Assembly: GCA_965199105.1 (NCBI GenBank)
Contig: CBDAQO010000002.1
Span: forward strand, 496,001-560,000
Reading direction: 5' to 3'
Source: LMUY01 sp965199105
Lineage (GTDB): Bacteria > Pseudomonadota > Alphaproteobacteria > Acetobacterales > Acetobacteraceae
Length of the DNA stretch: 64,000 nucleotides
Shown: positions 1-10,219 of the stretch, piece after piece
How the letters are laid out: each line of letters begins with the position of its first letter
Position numbering within the stretch: position 1 is the stretch's first letter
Made by a program: the position numbers and the translations under genes
Notes under the pieces: generated by a model
Told to the model about the DNA's origin: nothing
The model's input: only the letters and a program-made list of their open reading frames with translations
The model's database searches: none

Positions 1-865
<865 letters not shown>

Positions 866-869
<4 letters not shown>

Positions 870-1507
870 GCGCCGGCGGCCCGCTCCAACACGGCGCTCA
901 CGGCGCGGCCGAGGAAGGCCAGCGGGGCGGCGCCCTGCCCCGGGTGCAGCCGGCAGTGCTCGCGGGAGGCCAACGCGAGCAGCGCGCCGCCCGAAAGGCG
1001 CACCAACGCGTCCACCTGAGCCAGCGGCGAGGCGGCGCCGTGCAGCAGGCCGGTGTCGCTCGGGGCGTCGCGGAACACCACCTCGCGCGGGCCGAGCAAG
1101 CGGCTGACGGCGCCTTGCGGCAGCTTGCGGGTACCGGAGCGCCCGTCTTCCGCGCACAGGGTGGCGGCGTCCAGGCCGAGCAGCCCGGCCAATTCGGCGT
1201 GGATGAACTCGACCGGCTCGGGCGTGCGGATGAGCGCCAACACCGCCTCCCGCACCAGCCCGGCCAGCCCGGCGGCGGCGCGCCCGGCGGCCAGCACGCG
1301 GTCGGCCCGCTCGCCCTCGGCCAGCGCGTGGGCGCGCTCCTTGGCCAGCATGGCGGCCATGTGGTCGGCCATCTGCTCGCCATGCAGCCGGCGCGGCGGG
1401 TGCAGCACACGGTAGAGCTCGGGGTTTTGCGACAGCCAATCAGGGTTGGCGCGCAGGAACGCGGCCACCGCGTCGCCGGTGGTGGGGCGGTCCATCACCG
1501 CGCGCAA
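866..1507 (-). CDS. DUF484 family protein (GAF-like)
   Basis: A 213-residue DUF484 protein. The N-terminal pattern DAVAAFLRANPDWL and the HGEQMADHM segment are typical of the family, which ends in a GAF-like domain of unknown ligand. A Met at residue 5 is an alternative start. It sits directly upstream of xerC with overlapping stop and start codons, a conserved pairing in proteobacteria that suggests co-expression but does not reveal the biochemical role. It is divergent from priA. Confidence 0.85.
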
Positions 1508-1555
1508 CCCGGGCGGCCGCGTCCAGCGCGGCAGATGGCCGCGCCTGGGGGCTTG

Positions 1556-3799
1556 ATGTCTGGGGTCGCGCTCGTCACCAACTGGGGCATGCCTCCCACC
1601 TCGATGCTGCCCATCCTACAAGCGAGCGCAGGCGTCCGGAAGCGGGTTCCGGTCCTGCTGCCCTACCCGTTCGCCGGGCCGTTCGACTACGCGGTGCCGG
1701 AGGGGATGGATTTGCGCCCGGGGGACCTGGTGCTGGTGCCGCTGAACCGGCGCGCCGAGGTGGGCGTGGTGTGGGACGCGCCGGCGGGCGACGCGGTGCC
1801 GGCGGCCAAGCTGAAACCGGTGGACGCGGTGCTGGACGCGCCTGCGATGGTGCCGGCGCTGCGCCGCTTCATCGACTGGGTGGCGGGCTACACCCTGGCG
1901 CCGCCGGGCGACGTGCTGGCGATGGCGCTGCGGGTGAACGCGTTGGCGCCGCCGGTGGCGCAGCCGGGCTGGAGCCTGGGCGCGGTGCCGCCGGGCGCGC
2001 GGCTGACCGAAGCGCGGGCGCGGGTGGTGGCGCTGCTGGGCGACGGCGTGGCGCGCACCGGGGCGGGCCTGGCGCGCGCGGCCGGCGTCTCTCCGGGCGT
2101 CATCCGCGGCATGGCGGATGCCGGCTTGCTGCTGGCGACGCTGCTGCCCGCGGCGGCGCCGTTCGAGCGGCCCGACCCGGCGCATCCCGGCCCGGCGCTG
2201 TCGGCGGAGCAGGACGCGGCCGCGGCCGGGCTGTGCGAGGCGGTGGCGGCGGCGGCGTTCAGCGTCACGCTGCTCGATGGCGTCACCGGGTCGGGCAAGA
2301 CCGAGGTTTATTTCGAGGCGGTCGCGGAATGCCTGCGCGCCGGACGGCAGGCGTTGGTGCTGCTGCCGGAGATCGCGCTGTCGTCGCAATGGCTCGAGCG
2401 GTTTACGGCGCGGTTCGGCACGGCGCCGGCGGTGTGGCACTCCGAGCTGCCCTCGCGGGTGCGCCGGGTGACGTGGCGGGCGGTGGCGGAGGGCGGGGCT
2501 GCGGTGGTGGTGGGGGCGCGCTCGGCGCTGTTCCTGCCGTTCCCCGACCTGGGCCTGATCGTGATCGACGAGGAGCACGAGACGGCGTTCAAGCAGGAAG
2601 ACGGCGTGGTGTATCACGCGCGCGACATGGCGGTGGTGCGGGCGCGGCTGTGCTCGGCGCCGGCGGTGCTGGTGTCGGCCACGCCGAGCCTGGAGAGTCT
2701 GGCCAACGTCGAGGCGGGGCGCTACCGCCAGGTGTCGCTGGCGGCGCGGCATGGTGGCGCCAGCCTGCCGCAGGTGAGCACGCTGGACCTGCGGCAGGAC
2801 CCGCCGCCGCGCGGGCGCTTCCTGGCCGAGGCGATGGTGGCGGCGGTGCGCGAGACCATGGCGCGCGGCGAGCAGGCGATGCTGTTCCTAAACCGCCGCG
2901 GCTACGCCCCGCTCACGCTGTGCCGCGCCTGTGGCCACCGCATGCAATGCCCCAATTGCACCGCCTGGCTGGTGGAGCACCGGGCGCGGCGGCAGCTCAC
3001 CTGCCACCATTGCGGCCACCACGAGCCGATCCCGCCCGCCTGCCCTGTGTGCACGGCGGAGGACAGCCTGGTGCCGATCGGGCCCGGCGTGGAGCGCATC
3101 ACCGAGGAGGCGGCGGCGCTGTTCCCCGCCGCGCGGCTGCTGGTGATGGCGAGCGACACGATGCCCGGCCCGGCGGCGGCGGCGGCGGCGGCGGGCGCGA
3201 TCGCCGCGCGGCAGGTGGACCTGGTGATCGGCACCCAGATCGTCGCCAAGGGCTGGCATTTCCCGCATTTGACGCTGGTGGGTGTGGTGGATGCCGATTT
3301 GGGCCTGGGCGGCGGCGACCTGCGCGCGGCGGAGCGGACGGTGCAGTTGCTGCACCAGGTGGCCGGGCGGGCCGGGCGGGCGGAGGCGCCGGGCCGGGTG
3401 CTGCTGCAGACGTTCAGCCCGGAGCATCCGGTGATGCAGGCGCTGGTGGGCGGCGACCTGCGCGCGTTCATGGCGCAGGAGAGCGCCCTGCGCCGGCCGG
3501 GGTTCTGGCCGCCGCATGGGCGCTTGGCGGCGCTGATTGTCTCGGGCGACGATGCCCAATCCGCCGACGAGGCCGCGCGCGACCTGGGCCGGGCGGCGCC
3601 GCGGGCGGACGGTGTCGTGGTGCTCGGCCCGGCGCCGGCCCCGCTGGCGATCCTGCGCGGGCGGCACCGGCGCCGCCTGTTGCTGAAGGCGCGGCGGGAC
3701 GTCGCGGTGCAGCCGCTCCTGCGGGAATGGCTGTCGCGGGTGAAGCTCGGGCGCGGGGTGCGGGTGGATGTCGACGTGGACCCGGTGTCGTTCCTGTGA
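1556..3799 (+). CDS. priA: Primosomal protein N' (replication restart helicase PriA)
   Basis: DNA helicase that reloads the replisome at collapsed forks. The 747-residue product has the PriA N-terminal DNA-binding domain (PFDYAVPEG near residue 45), a Walker A GVTGSGKT near 242-249, a DEEH Walker B near 337, and the helicase insert with four CxxC zinc pairs near 455-495 (CRAC, CPNC, CHHC, CPVC). The C-terminal helicase motif GRAGRA is present. The ATG at 1556 has a G-rich run just upstream; in-frame ATGs at 1589 and 1604 are alternatives. Length fits the family. Divergent from DUF484-xerC. Confidence 0.95.
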   Translation: MSGVALVTNWGMPPTSMLPILQASAGVRKRVPVLLPYPFAGPFDYAVPEGMDLRPGDLVLVPLNRRAEVGVVWDAPAGDAVPAAKLKPVDAVLDAPAMVPALRRFIDWVAGYTLAPPGDVLAMALRVNALAPPVAQPGWSLGAVPPGARLTEARARVVALLGDGVARTGAGLARAAGVSPGVIRGMADAGLLLATLLPAAAPFERPDPAHPGPALSAEQDAAAAGLCEAVAAAAFSVTLLDGVTGSGKTEVYFEAVAECLRAGRQALVLLPEIALSSQWLERFTARFGTAPAVWHSELPSRVRRVTWRAVAEGGAAVVVGARSALFLPFPDLGLIVIDEEHETAFKQEDGVVYHARDMAVVRARLCSAPAVLVSATPSLESLANVEAGRYRQVSLAARHGGASLPQVSTLDLRQDPPPRGRFLAEAMVAAVRETMARGEQAMLFLNRRGYAPLTLCRACGHRMQCPNCTAWLVEHRARRQLTCHHCGHHEPIPPACPVCTAEDSLVPIGPGVERITEEAAALFPAARLLVMASDTMPGPAAAAAAAGAIAARQVDLVIGTQIVAKGWHFPHLTLVGVVDADLGLGGGDLRAAERTVQLLHQVAGRAGRAEAPGRVLLQTFSPEHPVMQALVGGDLRAFMAQESALRRPGFWPPHGRLAALIVSGDDAQSADEAARDLGRAAPRADGVVVLGPAPAPLAILRGRHRRRLLLKARRDVAVQPLLREWLSRVKLGRGVRVDVDVDPVSFL

Positions 3800-3808
3800 G
3801 CGGCGAGG

Positions 3809-5437
3809 TCAGGCCGGGTCGCCGCTCTCGCGTGGGCGGGAGAGCGCGGGGATGCGGGTGGGGGCGGGCGTGATCAGGGCCAGGTCGGCGGCTTGGGTCT
3901 TCACCGTGGCGACGGCCTGCGCCTTGCGGGTGGCCAGGGAAGCCGAGCGGCCGCTCAGCTCGTTGCCCGCGTCCGGCTGCAGCCGCGCGCAGGTGGGGGA
4001 GGCGGCGAGCGAGATCACCGCCACCACCAGGAAGGCGGCGCTGTAGTCGCTCAGCAGCGGGTGCGAGTGGCCGGTGATCAGCAGGGAGCCGGCCAGGGAG
4101 CCGGCGGCCGTGCAGATGCCCAGGGTCAGCATCAGTTGCTGGAAGGTGGTGTAGAAGCTGGTGGCCGAACTCATGCGGGCGCGCTCGATGTCGGCATAGG
4201 CGATGGTGTTGTAGGCGGTGAACTGCAGCGACTGGAAGAAGCCGCCGGTCAGCAGCACGGCGTAGATCAGCGCGGTGGGCCAGGTGGGGCGGAAGCTCGC
4301 CATCGCGGCCAGGAAGATGGTGGAGGTGAGGCCGTTCCACATCATCACGCTGCGGAAGCCGAACCGCCGCAGCACCGGCTGCGCCACGCCCTTCATCAGC
4401 AGGGCGCCGGCGCTGCTGGCGAAGGTGATCAGCCCGCTCTGCAGCGCCGACATGCCGAAACCCAGTTGCAGCATCATGGGCAGCAGGAACGGCACCGACC
4501 CGGCGGCGATGCGGGTGAGCCCGCCGCCGATCACCGAGAGCCCGAAGGTGGGCACGCGCATGAGCGAGAAGTCCAGCACCGGCTGGGCGACGCGGCGGCT
4601 GTGGCGCAGGTACATCCAGCCGCTCAGCAACCCGGCGCCGATGATGGCGGCGGTGACCGGCAGCGAGGTGGCGCCGCGGGTGGCCATCTCGAGCCCGAAC
4701 ATGAGGCAGGACAGCGACACGCCGGAGAGCAGCAAGCCCCAACCGTCGAAGTCCACCCGGCCTTCCTCCTTGATGTCGCGGATGTAGAGGGTGGAAAGCA
4801 CCATGCCGAGCACGCCGATGGGCACGTTGATGTAGAAGATCCAGCGCCAGGACAGCGCGGTGACCAGGAAGCCGCCGACTGGGGGGCCGAGCACCGGGCC
4901 GATGGTGGCGGGCACCATCAGCCAGGTCATCGCGGTGACGAGTTCGCTGCGCTCCACCGAGCGGAGCAGCACCAGCCGGCCGACCGGCACCATCATGGCG
5001 CCGCCGATGCCCTGCAGGATGCGCGCGGCGACCAGCGCCCACAGCCCCTGCGAAACGCCGCACAGGATGGAGCCCAGGGTGAACAGCGCGATGGCGGCGC
5101 GGAAAACGGTGCGGGTGCCGAAACGGTCCGCCACCTTGCCGCTGGCGGGGATGAACACGGCCAGGCTCAGCAGGTAGGCGGTGAGCGCCACGTTCATCGC
5201 CAGCGGGTCCACCCCGAAGCTGCGCGCCATGGTGGGCAGCGCGGTGGCGAGCACGGTGCCGTCCAACTGCTCCATGAACAGCGCCGAGGCCACGATCAGC
5301 GCGGTGGTGCGAACCGACACGTGGGAGAGCCGCTCGCGGGAGCGGATGCGGGCTTGGTAGCGGGCCTTGGCGCGTTTGCGGATGAGGCGGCGGGACTGCG
5401 CGTTGAACGCGCTGGTGAGGATGTCCTGCAGGGGCAT
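3809..5437 (-). CDS. MFS transporter, DHA2 (EmrB/QacA) type
   Basis: A 542-residue inner-membrane proton-antiport type exporter. The start region reads MEQLDGTVLATALPTMA, the DHA2 motif D1 in TM1, and is followed by the GKVADRFGTRTVF loop (motif A) and the antiporter motif C-like GPVLGPPVGGF. About 14 hydrophobic segments can be counted, as expected for DHA2. The substrate cannot be deduced; no membrane-fusion partner gene is adjacent. The C-terminal ~50 residues are hydrophilic and end in PRESGDPA, which looks derived from a palindromic repeat. Reading frame remains open upstream, but the ATG at 5437 gives the usual N-terminus. Confidence 0.88.
   Translation of the reverse strand: MPLQDILTSAFNAQSRRLIRKRAKARYQARIRSRERLSHVSVRTTALIVASALFMEQLDGTVLATALPTMARSFGVDPLAMNVALTAYLLSLAVFIPASGKVADRFGTRTVFRAAIALFTLGSILCGVSQGLWALVAARILQGIGGAMMVPVGRLVLLRSVERSELVTAMTWLMVPATIGPVLGPPVGGFLVTALSWRWIFYINVPIGVLGMVLSTLYIRDIKEEGRVDFDGWGLLLSGVSLSCLMFGLEMATRGATSLPVTAAIIGAGLLSGWMYLRHSRRVAQPVLDFSLMRVPTFGLSVIGGGLTRIAAGSVPFLLPMMLQLGFGMSALQSGLITFASSAGALLMKGVAQPVLRRFGFRSVMMWNGLTSTIFLAAMASFRPTWPTALIYAVLLTGGFFQSLQFTAYNTIAYADIERARMSSATSFYTTFQQLMLTLGICTAAGSLAGSLLITGHSHPLLSDYSAAFLVVAVISLAASPTCARLQPDAGNELSGRSASLATRKAQAVATVKTQAADLALITPAPTRIPALSRPRESGDPA
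3822..3847. terminator. Candidate bidirectional terminator hairpin
   Basis: Inverted repeat CGCTCTC (3823-3829) / GAGAGCG (3840-3846) lies where priA (plus) and the MFS gene (minus) converge, inside the last codons of the MFS gene, where it encodes a PRESGDP tail. No T-run follows, so a Rho-independent role is uncertain. It could be a REP-like palindrome that became part of the coding end. Confidence 0.35.
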
Positions 5438-5539
5438 GACGCCAGCATCGTCCTGAAGGAGAGGCCCGCCAAGGTGCCGCGCTGCATAGCCAACCCCACT
5501 TGCACGCGCTATGCGAAACCCGGTGCACCAAGGGATGGC

Positions 5540-5974
5540 ATGACCAGCAGGGAGTATCCGCAGCGGCCATTGGTGGGCCTGGGCGTGGTGATGCTGCGGC
5601 CCGGCGCGGTGCTGCTGGTGCGGCGCGGGCGCGCGCCGGCGGCCGGGCAATGGAGCATTCCGGGCGGCGCCCAGAAGCTGGGCGAAACGGCGGTGGCCGG
5701 CGCGCGTCGCGAGTTGCAGGAGGAGACCGGGCTGGAGGCGGGCCTGCTGACCCTGGTGGCCAACGTCGACAGCATCACCCAGGACGCGGCCGGGCGGACG
5801 CAGTATCACTACACCATCCTGGATTTCACGGCCCGCTGGCAGGGCGGCGCACCGGTCGCGGGTGGGGACGTGACGGCGGCTGGCTTCGTCCGGTTCGAGG
5901 CGCTGGACGGGCTGGGATTGTGGTCGGAAGCGCACCGGGTGATCGCGCTGGCGCGGGCGGCGCTGGCGCTGTAG
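5540..5974 (+). CDS. NUDIX hydrolase
   Basis: A 144-residue Nudix pyrophosphohydrolase. The Nudix box is complete (GGAQKLGE, then REL, then QEETGL, roughly residues 40-62), giving the metal-binding Glu residues. The protein is a single domain of ADP-ribose pyrophosphatase / MutT size; the exact substrate cannot be read from the sequence. The ATG at 5540 has AGGGA a few bases upstream. It diverges from the MFS gene, with about 100 bp between. Confidence 0.88.
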   Translation: MTSREYPQRPLVGLGVVMLRPGAVLLVRRGRAPAAGQWSIPGGAQKLGETAVAGARRELQEETGLEAGLLTLVANVDSITQDAAGRTQYHYTILDFTARWQGGAPVAGGDVTAAGFVRFEALDGLGLWSEAHRVIALARAALAL

Positions 5975-6014
5975 CGAAGACCGCCGACATGAGAGCGCGC
6001 GCCACCGGGTTCTA

Positions 6015-7145
6015 TCAGCCGCTGACGGCGCAGTGCTCGAAGGCGGGGAGGGTGTGCATGGCGCGGGCGATGCTGTGGCCGATGACGACGTCGCCGCGTT
6101 TGGCGGTGTGGCCGTCCGAGCGGAGGAAAAGGTCCATCTGCTCCGGGTTGGCGACGAAGTCGGGCGTGGTGTCGACGTAGCCCACCGCGGCCTGCGCGGC
6201 GACTTGGGCGAGGGCGCGGTCCATTGCGTAGGGGTCGATGCCGGGCGGCGGGTTCGGGCTGGCGGCGAACCCAACCTGGGCGCGCTGCGGCACGTAGGCC
6301 AGCAGGACGGGGACGGGCTTGCCATCCTGGGTGGCGTGGAACTTGGCGAGCAAGTTCTCGAACGCGGTCAGATGCGCCTTGACGAAGTCACCCAGCGGGT
6401 TGCGCATGTACAGCGTCTTGACGACCGAGTTGCGATACAGCGACAGATAGAAGTCGGCATCGCCATAGAGCACGTGTTGCGCCACAACGCGCAGACGCAG
6501 GTCGCCAAACACGTTGCGAATGCGGGTGAGTAACTCGGGTTTGGGCGCGTCGAGATGTTGGTCGATCCGGTCGTTGGCATACATGACGTCGGTCGGGCCG
6601 GCGACCACGACCACGGCGTCCGGCTTGAGGGTGAGGGCGAGCTTGAAGCGCTGGTAGAGCAAATCCCAGAACACGTATTCCGAGGCCAGGTTCTGCACTT
6701 CGACGGGCTGGCCGCACGCCGCGGTGAGGTCCTTGGCGACGACGGCGCCGATCGAATCCTGGTAGGGCACGTACATGCCGAACGCGATCGAGGAGCCGAT
6801 GAGTGCCACGCGCAGGGTGTCGGCAGGCTTGGGGCCGCAGGGTGCGTCACTGCGGTAGCCGCAGGCATTATAGCGGTTCGACACCCAATCGGTTTCGGGC
6901 AGCTTGATGCGCGAGCTGCAATCGGGCTGGAAGCGCACGCCGAGCACCGGGTCGTGCAGCAGGCAGGAATCGAGCGTGTTGACGGGGTAGAGGATGCGGG
7001 CGCCGAACTCGCCGACCGCCAGCACGAGCAGGACGGTCACGAGCGATATCAGTGGAAGGAGGATGTAATCGCGACGGGGAAGGCTGCGGGTCTGCGGCTC
7101 TAATGCATTGGGTGGCTCAGAAATTGTCAGCATGGCCTGCTGCAT
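6015..7145 (-). CDS. Membrane-anchored SGNH/GDSL-like protein
   Basis: A 376-residue protein with one N-terminal membrane helix (about residues 26-46) and a periplasmic domain resembling SGNH hydrolases: a block I GSS at 117-119 within VALIGSSIAFG, and a C-terminal DGH at 344-346 matching the DxxH-type block V. Such proteins often act as acetyl-ester hydrolases or acyltransferase partners on envelope polysaccharides; this is family knowledge, not shown here. The reading frame is open further upstream, but the N-terminus from 7145 (or Met at 7133) fits best. Codon use is less GC-biased than its neighbours. Confidence 0.6.
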   Translation of the reverse strand: MQQAMLTISEPPNALEPQTRSLPRRDYILLPLISLVTVLLVLAVGEFGARILYPVNTLDSCLLHDPVLGVRFQPDCSSRIKLPETDWVSNRYNACGYRSDAPCGPKPADTLRVALIGSSIAFGMYVPYQDSIGAVVAKDLTAACGQPVEVQNLASEYVFWDLLYQRFKLALTLKPDAVVVVAGPTDVMYANDRIDQHLDAPKPELLTRIRNVFGDLRLRVVAQHVLYGDADFYLSLYRNSVVKTLYMRNPLGDFVKAHLTAFENLLAKFHATQDGKPVPVLLAYVPQRAQVGFAASPNPPPGIDPYAMDRALAQVAAQAAVGYVDTTPDFVANPEQMDLFLRSDGHTAKRGDVVIGHSIARAMHTLPAFEHCAVSG

Positions 7146-7356
7146 GTTTGGGGTGGAGATGAAATGATCGGTCGGGCGTGAGTGGTCGAACTTGCAGGCG
7201 CAGCTATAAAGCAGGGCGCGGGTCCGCACTAGGCTTTGTGCAGTACAGGCGTAACCTGTTGCCGGGCGCTGTGGCAACTTGGCCTCGCGGCTGCGGCCTG
7301 CTTATGTGGCCGGGCTCACCCGTCGCCGCCCTGCAGCCCCGGAGCGCTCGCCGCTG

Positions 7357-8466
7357 ATGTCGCTCGCCGCCAGCCCGCCTTTGCCCGACGCCGGGCCCGG
7401 GTTCACCGCCCAGCCGGGCGTCATCCACTTCCACGGCACCCTGAACACGCAGACGGCGGCGCGGCTTTGGCCCGGCGTGATGGCGGCGGCGCAGGCGGGG
7501 CGCGGGCGTCGCCTGGTGCTGGACGTATCGGCCGCGGCGGAAGTGACGACGGCGGGCGCCGCGCTGTTGGCGGCAGCGCTCACCCGGCATGGCGACGCCG
7601 GGCTGGAAGGAGCGCCGCCGCTGCTGCGCGAGACGGTGGCGCAACTGGCGAGCGCGCCAGCGCATCCCCGCCCTGCCCCGCCGCCTTGGACCTATGCCGG
7701 CGCGCTGCGCGGGATTGCGGGCACGCTGGCGGACGCGACGGCGTTCCTGGGCGAGAGCCTGGTGGCCATCGCGCTGCTGCGGCGGCGGCGGCGGCAGACC
7801 CGCTTCAGCGACCTCGTCCGGGTGGCCGACGAGGCGGGGGCGCGCGCCATCCCGCTGGTGCTGCTGACGGGCTACCTGATGGGGCTGATCCTGGCGTTCC
7901 AATCCTCCATCCCGCTGCGGCGGTTCGGCGCCGACCTGTTCGTGGTGAACCTGGTGGCGGTATCGCTGGCGCGCGAGCTGGGGCCGCTGCTGGCGGCGGT
8001 GATCCTGGCCGGGCGCACCGGGTCGGCGTTTGCGGCCGAACTGGGCACGATGAAAGTGAACGAGGAACTGGCGGCCCTCGAGACCATGGGGGTGAGCGCC
8101 ACCGCCATGCTGGTGCTGCCGCGGCTGGCGGCGGCGGTGCTGGTGATGCCGGCGTTGACGCTGCTGCTCGAATTGGCGGGGCTGCTCGGCATGCTCACCG
8201 TGATGATGAGCTTCGGCTTCCCACCGGCCGCGGTCTACGCCCAGTTGCTGCGCGCGCTGCATGGGCGGGACGTGTTTGGCGGCTTGTTCAAGGCGCTGTG
8301 CTTTGCCGCCGTGGTGGCGGGGGTCGGCTGCCGCGCCGGCCTGGCGACCGGGCTCGGGCCGCGCGCGGTCGGGCGGGCGGCGACCGCGGCGGTGGTGGGT
8401 GGGATCGTGGCCACCATCCTGCTGGACGGGCTGTTCGCGGTCCTGTTCTACCGGGCGGGCGTTTGA
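7357..8466 (+). CDS. MlaE-type ABC permease with N-terminal STAS-like domain
   Basis: A 369-residue inner-membrane permease of the MlaE family. Residues about 1-95 resemble a STAS domain fused ahead of the permease (a common fusion in proteobacteria); the rest carries five or six hydrophobic segments and the signature ELGPLLAAVILAGRTGSAFAAELGTM. It should form the membrane core of an MCE lipid transporter with the next genes. The ATG at 7357 is preferred; an in-frame TTG lies at 7279. First gene of a four-gene operon with overlapping or nearly overlapping junctions. Confidence 0.88.
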   Translation: MSLAASPPLPDAGPGFTAQPGVIHFHGTLNTQTAARLWPGVMAAAQAGRGRRLVLDVSAAAEVTTAGAALLAAALTRHGDAGLEGAPPLLRETVAQLASAPAHPRPAPPPWTYAGALRGIAGTLADATAFLGESLVAIALLRRRRRQTRFSDLVRVADEAGARAIPLVLLTGYLMGLILAFQSSIPLRRFGADLFVVNLVAVSLARELGPLLAAVILAGRTGSAFAAELGTMKVNEELAALETMGVSATAMLVLPRLAAAVLVMPALTLLLELAGLLGMLTVMMSFGFPPAAVYAQLLRALHGRDVFGGLFKALCFAAVVAGVGCRAGLATGLGPRAVGRAATAAVVGGIVATILLDGLFAVLFYRAGV

Positions 8467-8471
8467 ACCGG

Positions 8472-9212
8472 ATGGCCGACGCGCCGGCGGTAGAGGCGAG
8501 CGGGCTGGCGCAGCGGTTCGGCGACCGCACCCTCTTCCAGGACGTCGGCTTCACCGTGGCGCGGGGCGAGGTGTTCGCCATCCTGGGCGGCTCGGGCTGC
8601 GGCAAGTCCACGCTGCTGCGGCAGATGGTCGGGCTGTTGCGGCCGAGCGCCGGGCGCATCCGGGTGTTGGGTCACGACGTGGCCGAGCAGGCGGGGGCGG
8701 CGCGGCAGGGCATTGGCGTGCTGTTCCAATCGGGCGCGCTGTTCGGCTCGCTGAGCCTGCTGGAGAACGTGATGTTGCCGCTGCGCTCGCTTACGCCGTT
8801 GCCGCTGGCGGCATGCGCGGCGATCGCTCGGGCCAAGCTCGCCCAGGTGGGGCTGGCGCAGGCAGAGGCGGCGTTGCCGGCGGAGGTTTCGGGCGGGATG
8901 GCCAAGCGGGCCGGCATCGCGCGGGCGCTGGCACTAGACCCGCCGCTGCTGTTCCTCGACGAGCCGTCGGCCGGGCTCGACCCGGTGATCTCGGCGGAAA
9001 TCGACCGGCTGGTGTTGCGTCTGCGAGAGACCTTGGGCACCACCTTCGTCGTGGTGTCTCACGAACTCGCCTCCATCCTGGCCATCGCCGACCGCTGCAT
9101 CATGCTGGACGCGACGTCCCGCGGCATCGTGGCCGCCGGTGACCCGCGGGCGCTGGCGCGGGACAGCGAGCACCCGACGGTGCGCGGCTTCTTCCGGCGC
9201 GAGGCGGCCTGA
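8472..9212 (+). CDS. MlaF-type ABC transporter ATP-binding protein
   Basis: A 246-residue ATPase with Walker A GGSGCGKST (39-47), signature VSGGM, Walker B LLFLDEP and the switch His in VVSHEL. It belongs to the MlaF/Ttg2A group that energises MCE lipid transport between the membranes. The start ATG lies 5 bases past the permease stop; a TTG at 8463 overlapping that stop is an alternative. The stop overlaps the start of the MCE gene (TGATG). Confidence 0.9.
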   Translation: MADAPAVEASGLAQRFGDRTLFQDVGFTVARGEVFAILGGSGCGKSTLLRQMVGLLRPSAGRIRVLGHDVAEQAGAARQGIGVLFQSGALFGSLSLLENVMLPLRSLTPLPLAACAAIARAKLAQVGLAQAEAALPAEVSGGMAKRAGIARALALDPPLLFLDEPSAGLDPVISAEIDRLVLRLRETLGTTFVVVSHELASILAIADRCIMLDATSRGIVAAGDPRALARDSEHPTVRGFFRREAA

Positions 9213-10219
9213 TGCGGGGCACCTACCTGCGCGTGGGCGGCCTGGTGCTGCTGGCGGTGGCGCTGGTGATCGGGGCGGTGATCCTGCTGGGCGGCAACAG
9301 CGTCGCGCATGGCCGCACCTATGAGACCTACTTCCGGGACAGCGTGCAGGGGCTCGAGGTCGGCGCGCCGGTAAAGTATCGCGGGGTGACGATCGGCACG
9401 GTGACGCAGATCGCGCTGACCAGCGCCGTCTATGGCCGCAACCTGCCCGATGCGCTGCGCCGCACCACGTTCCGCACCGTGCTGGTGCGCTTCGAGGTGG
9501 ACACCCAGCGGGTGGGCGAGTTGCCGAGCGCCGACAGCGTCAGCCGCGGGTTGCGTGCCCGCACGGCGCCGCAGGGGTTGACCGGGGTGAGCTACATCGA
9601 GCTGGATTTCACCGACCCGCAGCGCTACCCGCCGCTCGATCTGGCGTGGAAGCCGCGTTACGAATATGTGCCAGGCATCCCCTCCACGCTGTCGCAGGTG
9701 CAGAACTCGGCCACCGACCTGCTGGCCAAGCTGCAGCAGGTGGATGTGGTGGGGCTGGCCGACGGCGCGCTCGGGCTGATCGGCGAGCTGCGCGGGGAGA
9801 TGGCGGCCGGCGGCGACGTGCATGTCCTGCTCGACCAGACCACGCAGACGCTGCACGCGCTGCAGGCGGCGTTGCAGCAGGCCGATGTGCCGGCGCTGGC
9901 GAGCGACCTGCGGCAGACGCTGGCGGCCACGCGCGGGCTGGAGCAGGGGCCGCAGACCAAGGAGCTGCTGCGCTCGGCCACCGAGGCCACGCAGCGCCTC
10001 GCCCAGGCCAGCGCCGCGCTGCCGCCGCTGCTGGCGACGCTGAACGCGGTGGCGCTGCGGGCCAACGCCGGGTCGGCGGATTTGGAGGCCGGATTGGTGC
10101 CGCTGCTGCAGGACGCCCGCACCACCGTGGCCGCATTGCGGGAGACCAGCGAGGCATTGCGGCGGGACCCGAGCCAGGTGCTGCTCGGCGCGCCGCCGCC
10201 GCATCGCGCCACCCGATGA
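9212..10219 (+). CDS. MCE (MlaD-like) domain protein
   Basis: A 335-residue inner-membrane anchored, periplasmic MCE protein. One N-terminal helix (about residues 7-28) is followed by an MCE domain (about 38-130; GLEVGAPVKYRGVTIGTV is the family signature) and a long C-terminal helical region with heptad-like repeats, as in MCE proteins that build a lipid channel. It overlaps the ATPase stop and the lipoprotein start (ATGA), so all four genes are probably translated together. Substrate is presumed phospholipid or another hydrophobic compound. Confidence 0.9.
   Translation: MRGTYLRVGGLVLLAVALVIGAVILLGGNSVAHGRTYETYFRDSVQGLEVGAPVKYRGVTIGTVTQIALTSAVYGRNLPDALRRTTFRTVLVRFEVDTQRVGELPSADSVSRGLRARTAPQGLTGVSYIELDFTDPQRYPPLDLAWKPRYEYVPGIPSTLSQVQNSATDLLAKLQQVDVVGLADGALGLIGELRGEMAAGGDVHVLLDQTTQTLHALQAALQQADVPALASDLRQTLAATRGLEQGPQTKELLRSATEATQRLAQASAALPPLLATLNAVALRANAGSADLEAGLVPLLQDARTTVAALRETSEALRRDPSQVLLGAPPPHRATR

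Noticed and set aside
1616..2752. Long minus-strand open frame rich in Arg/His opposite priA
   Set aside because: It is antisense to an unambiguous priA and its composition (runs of R, H, Q) is what high-GC shadows give; no domain is recognisable.
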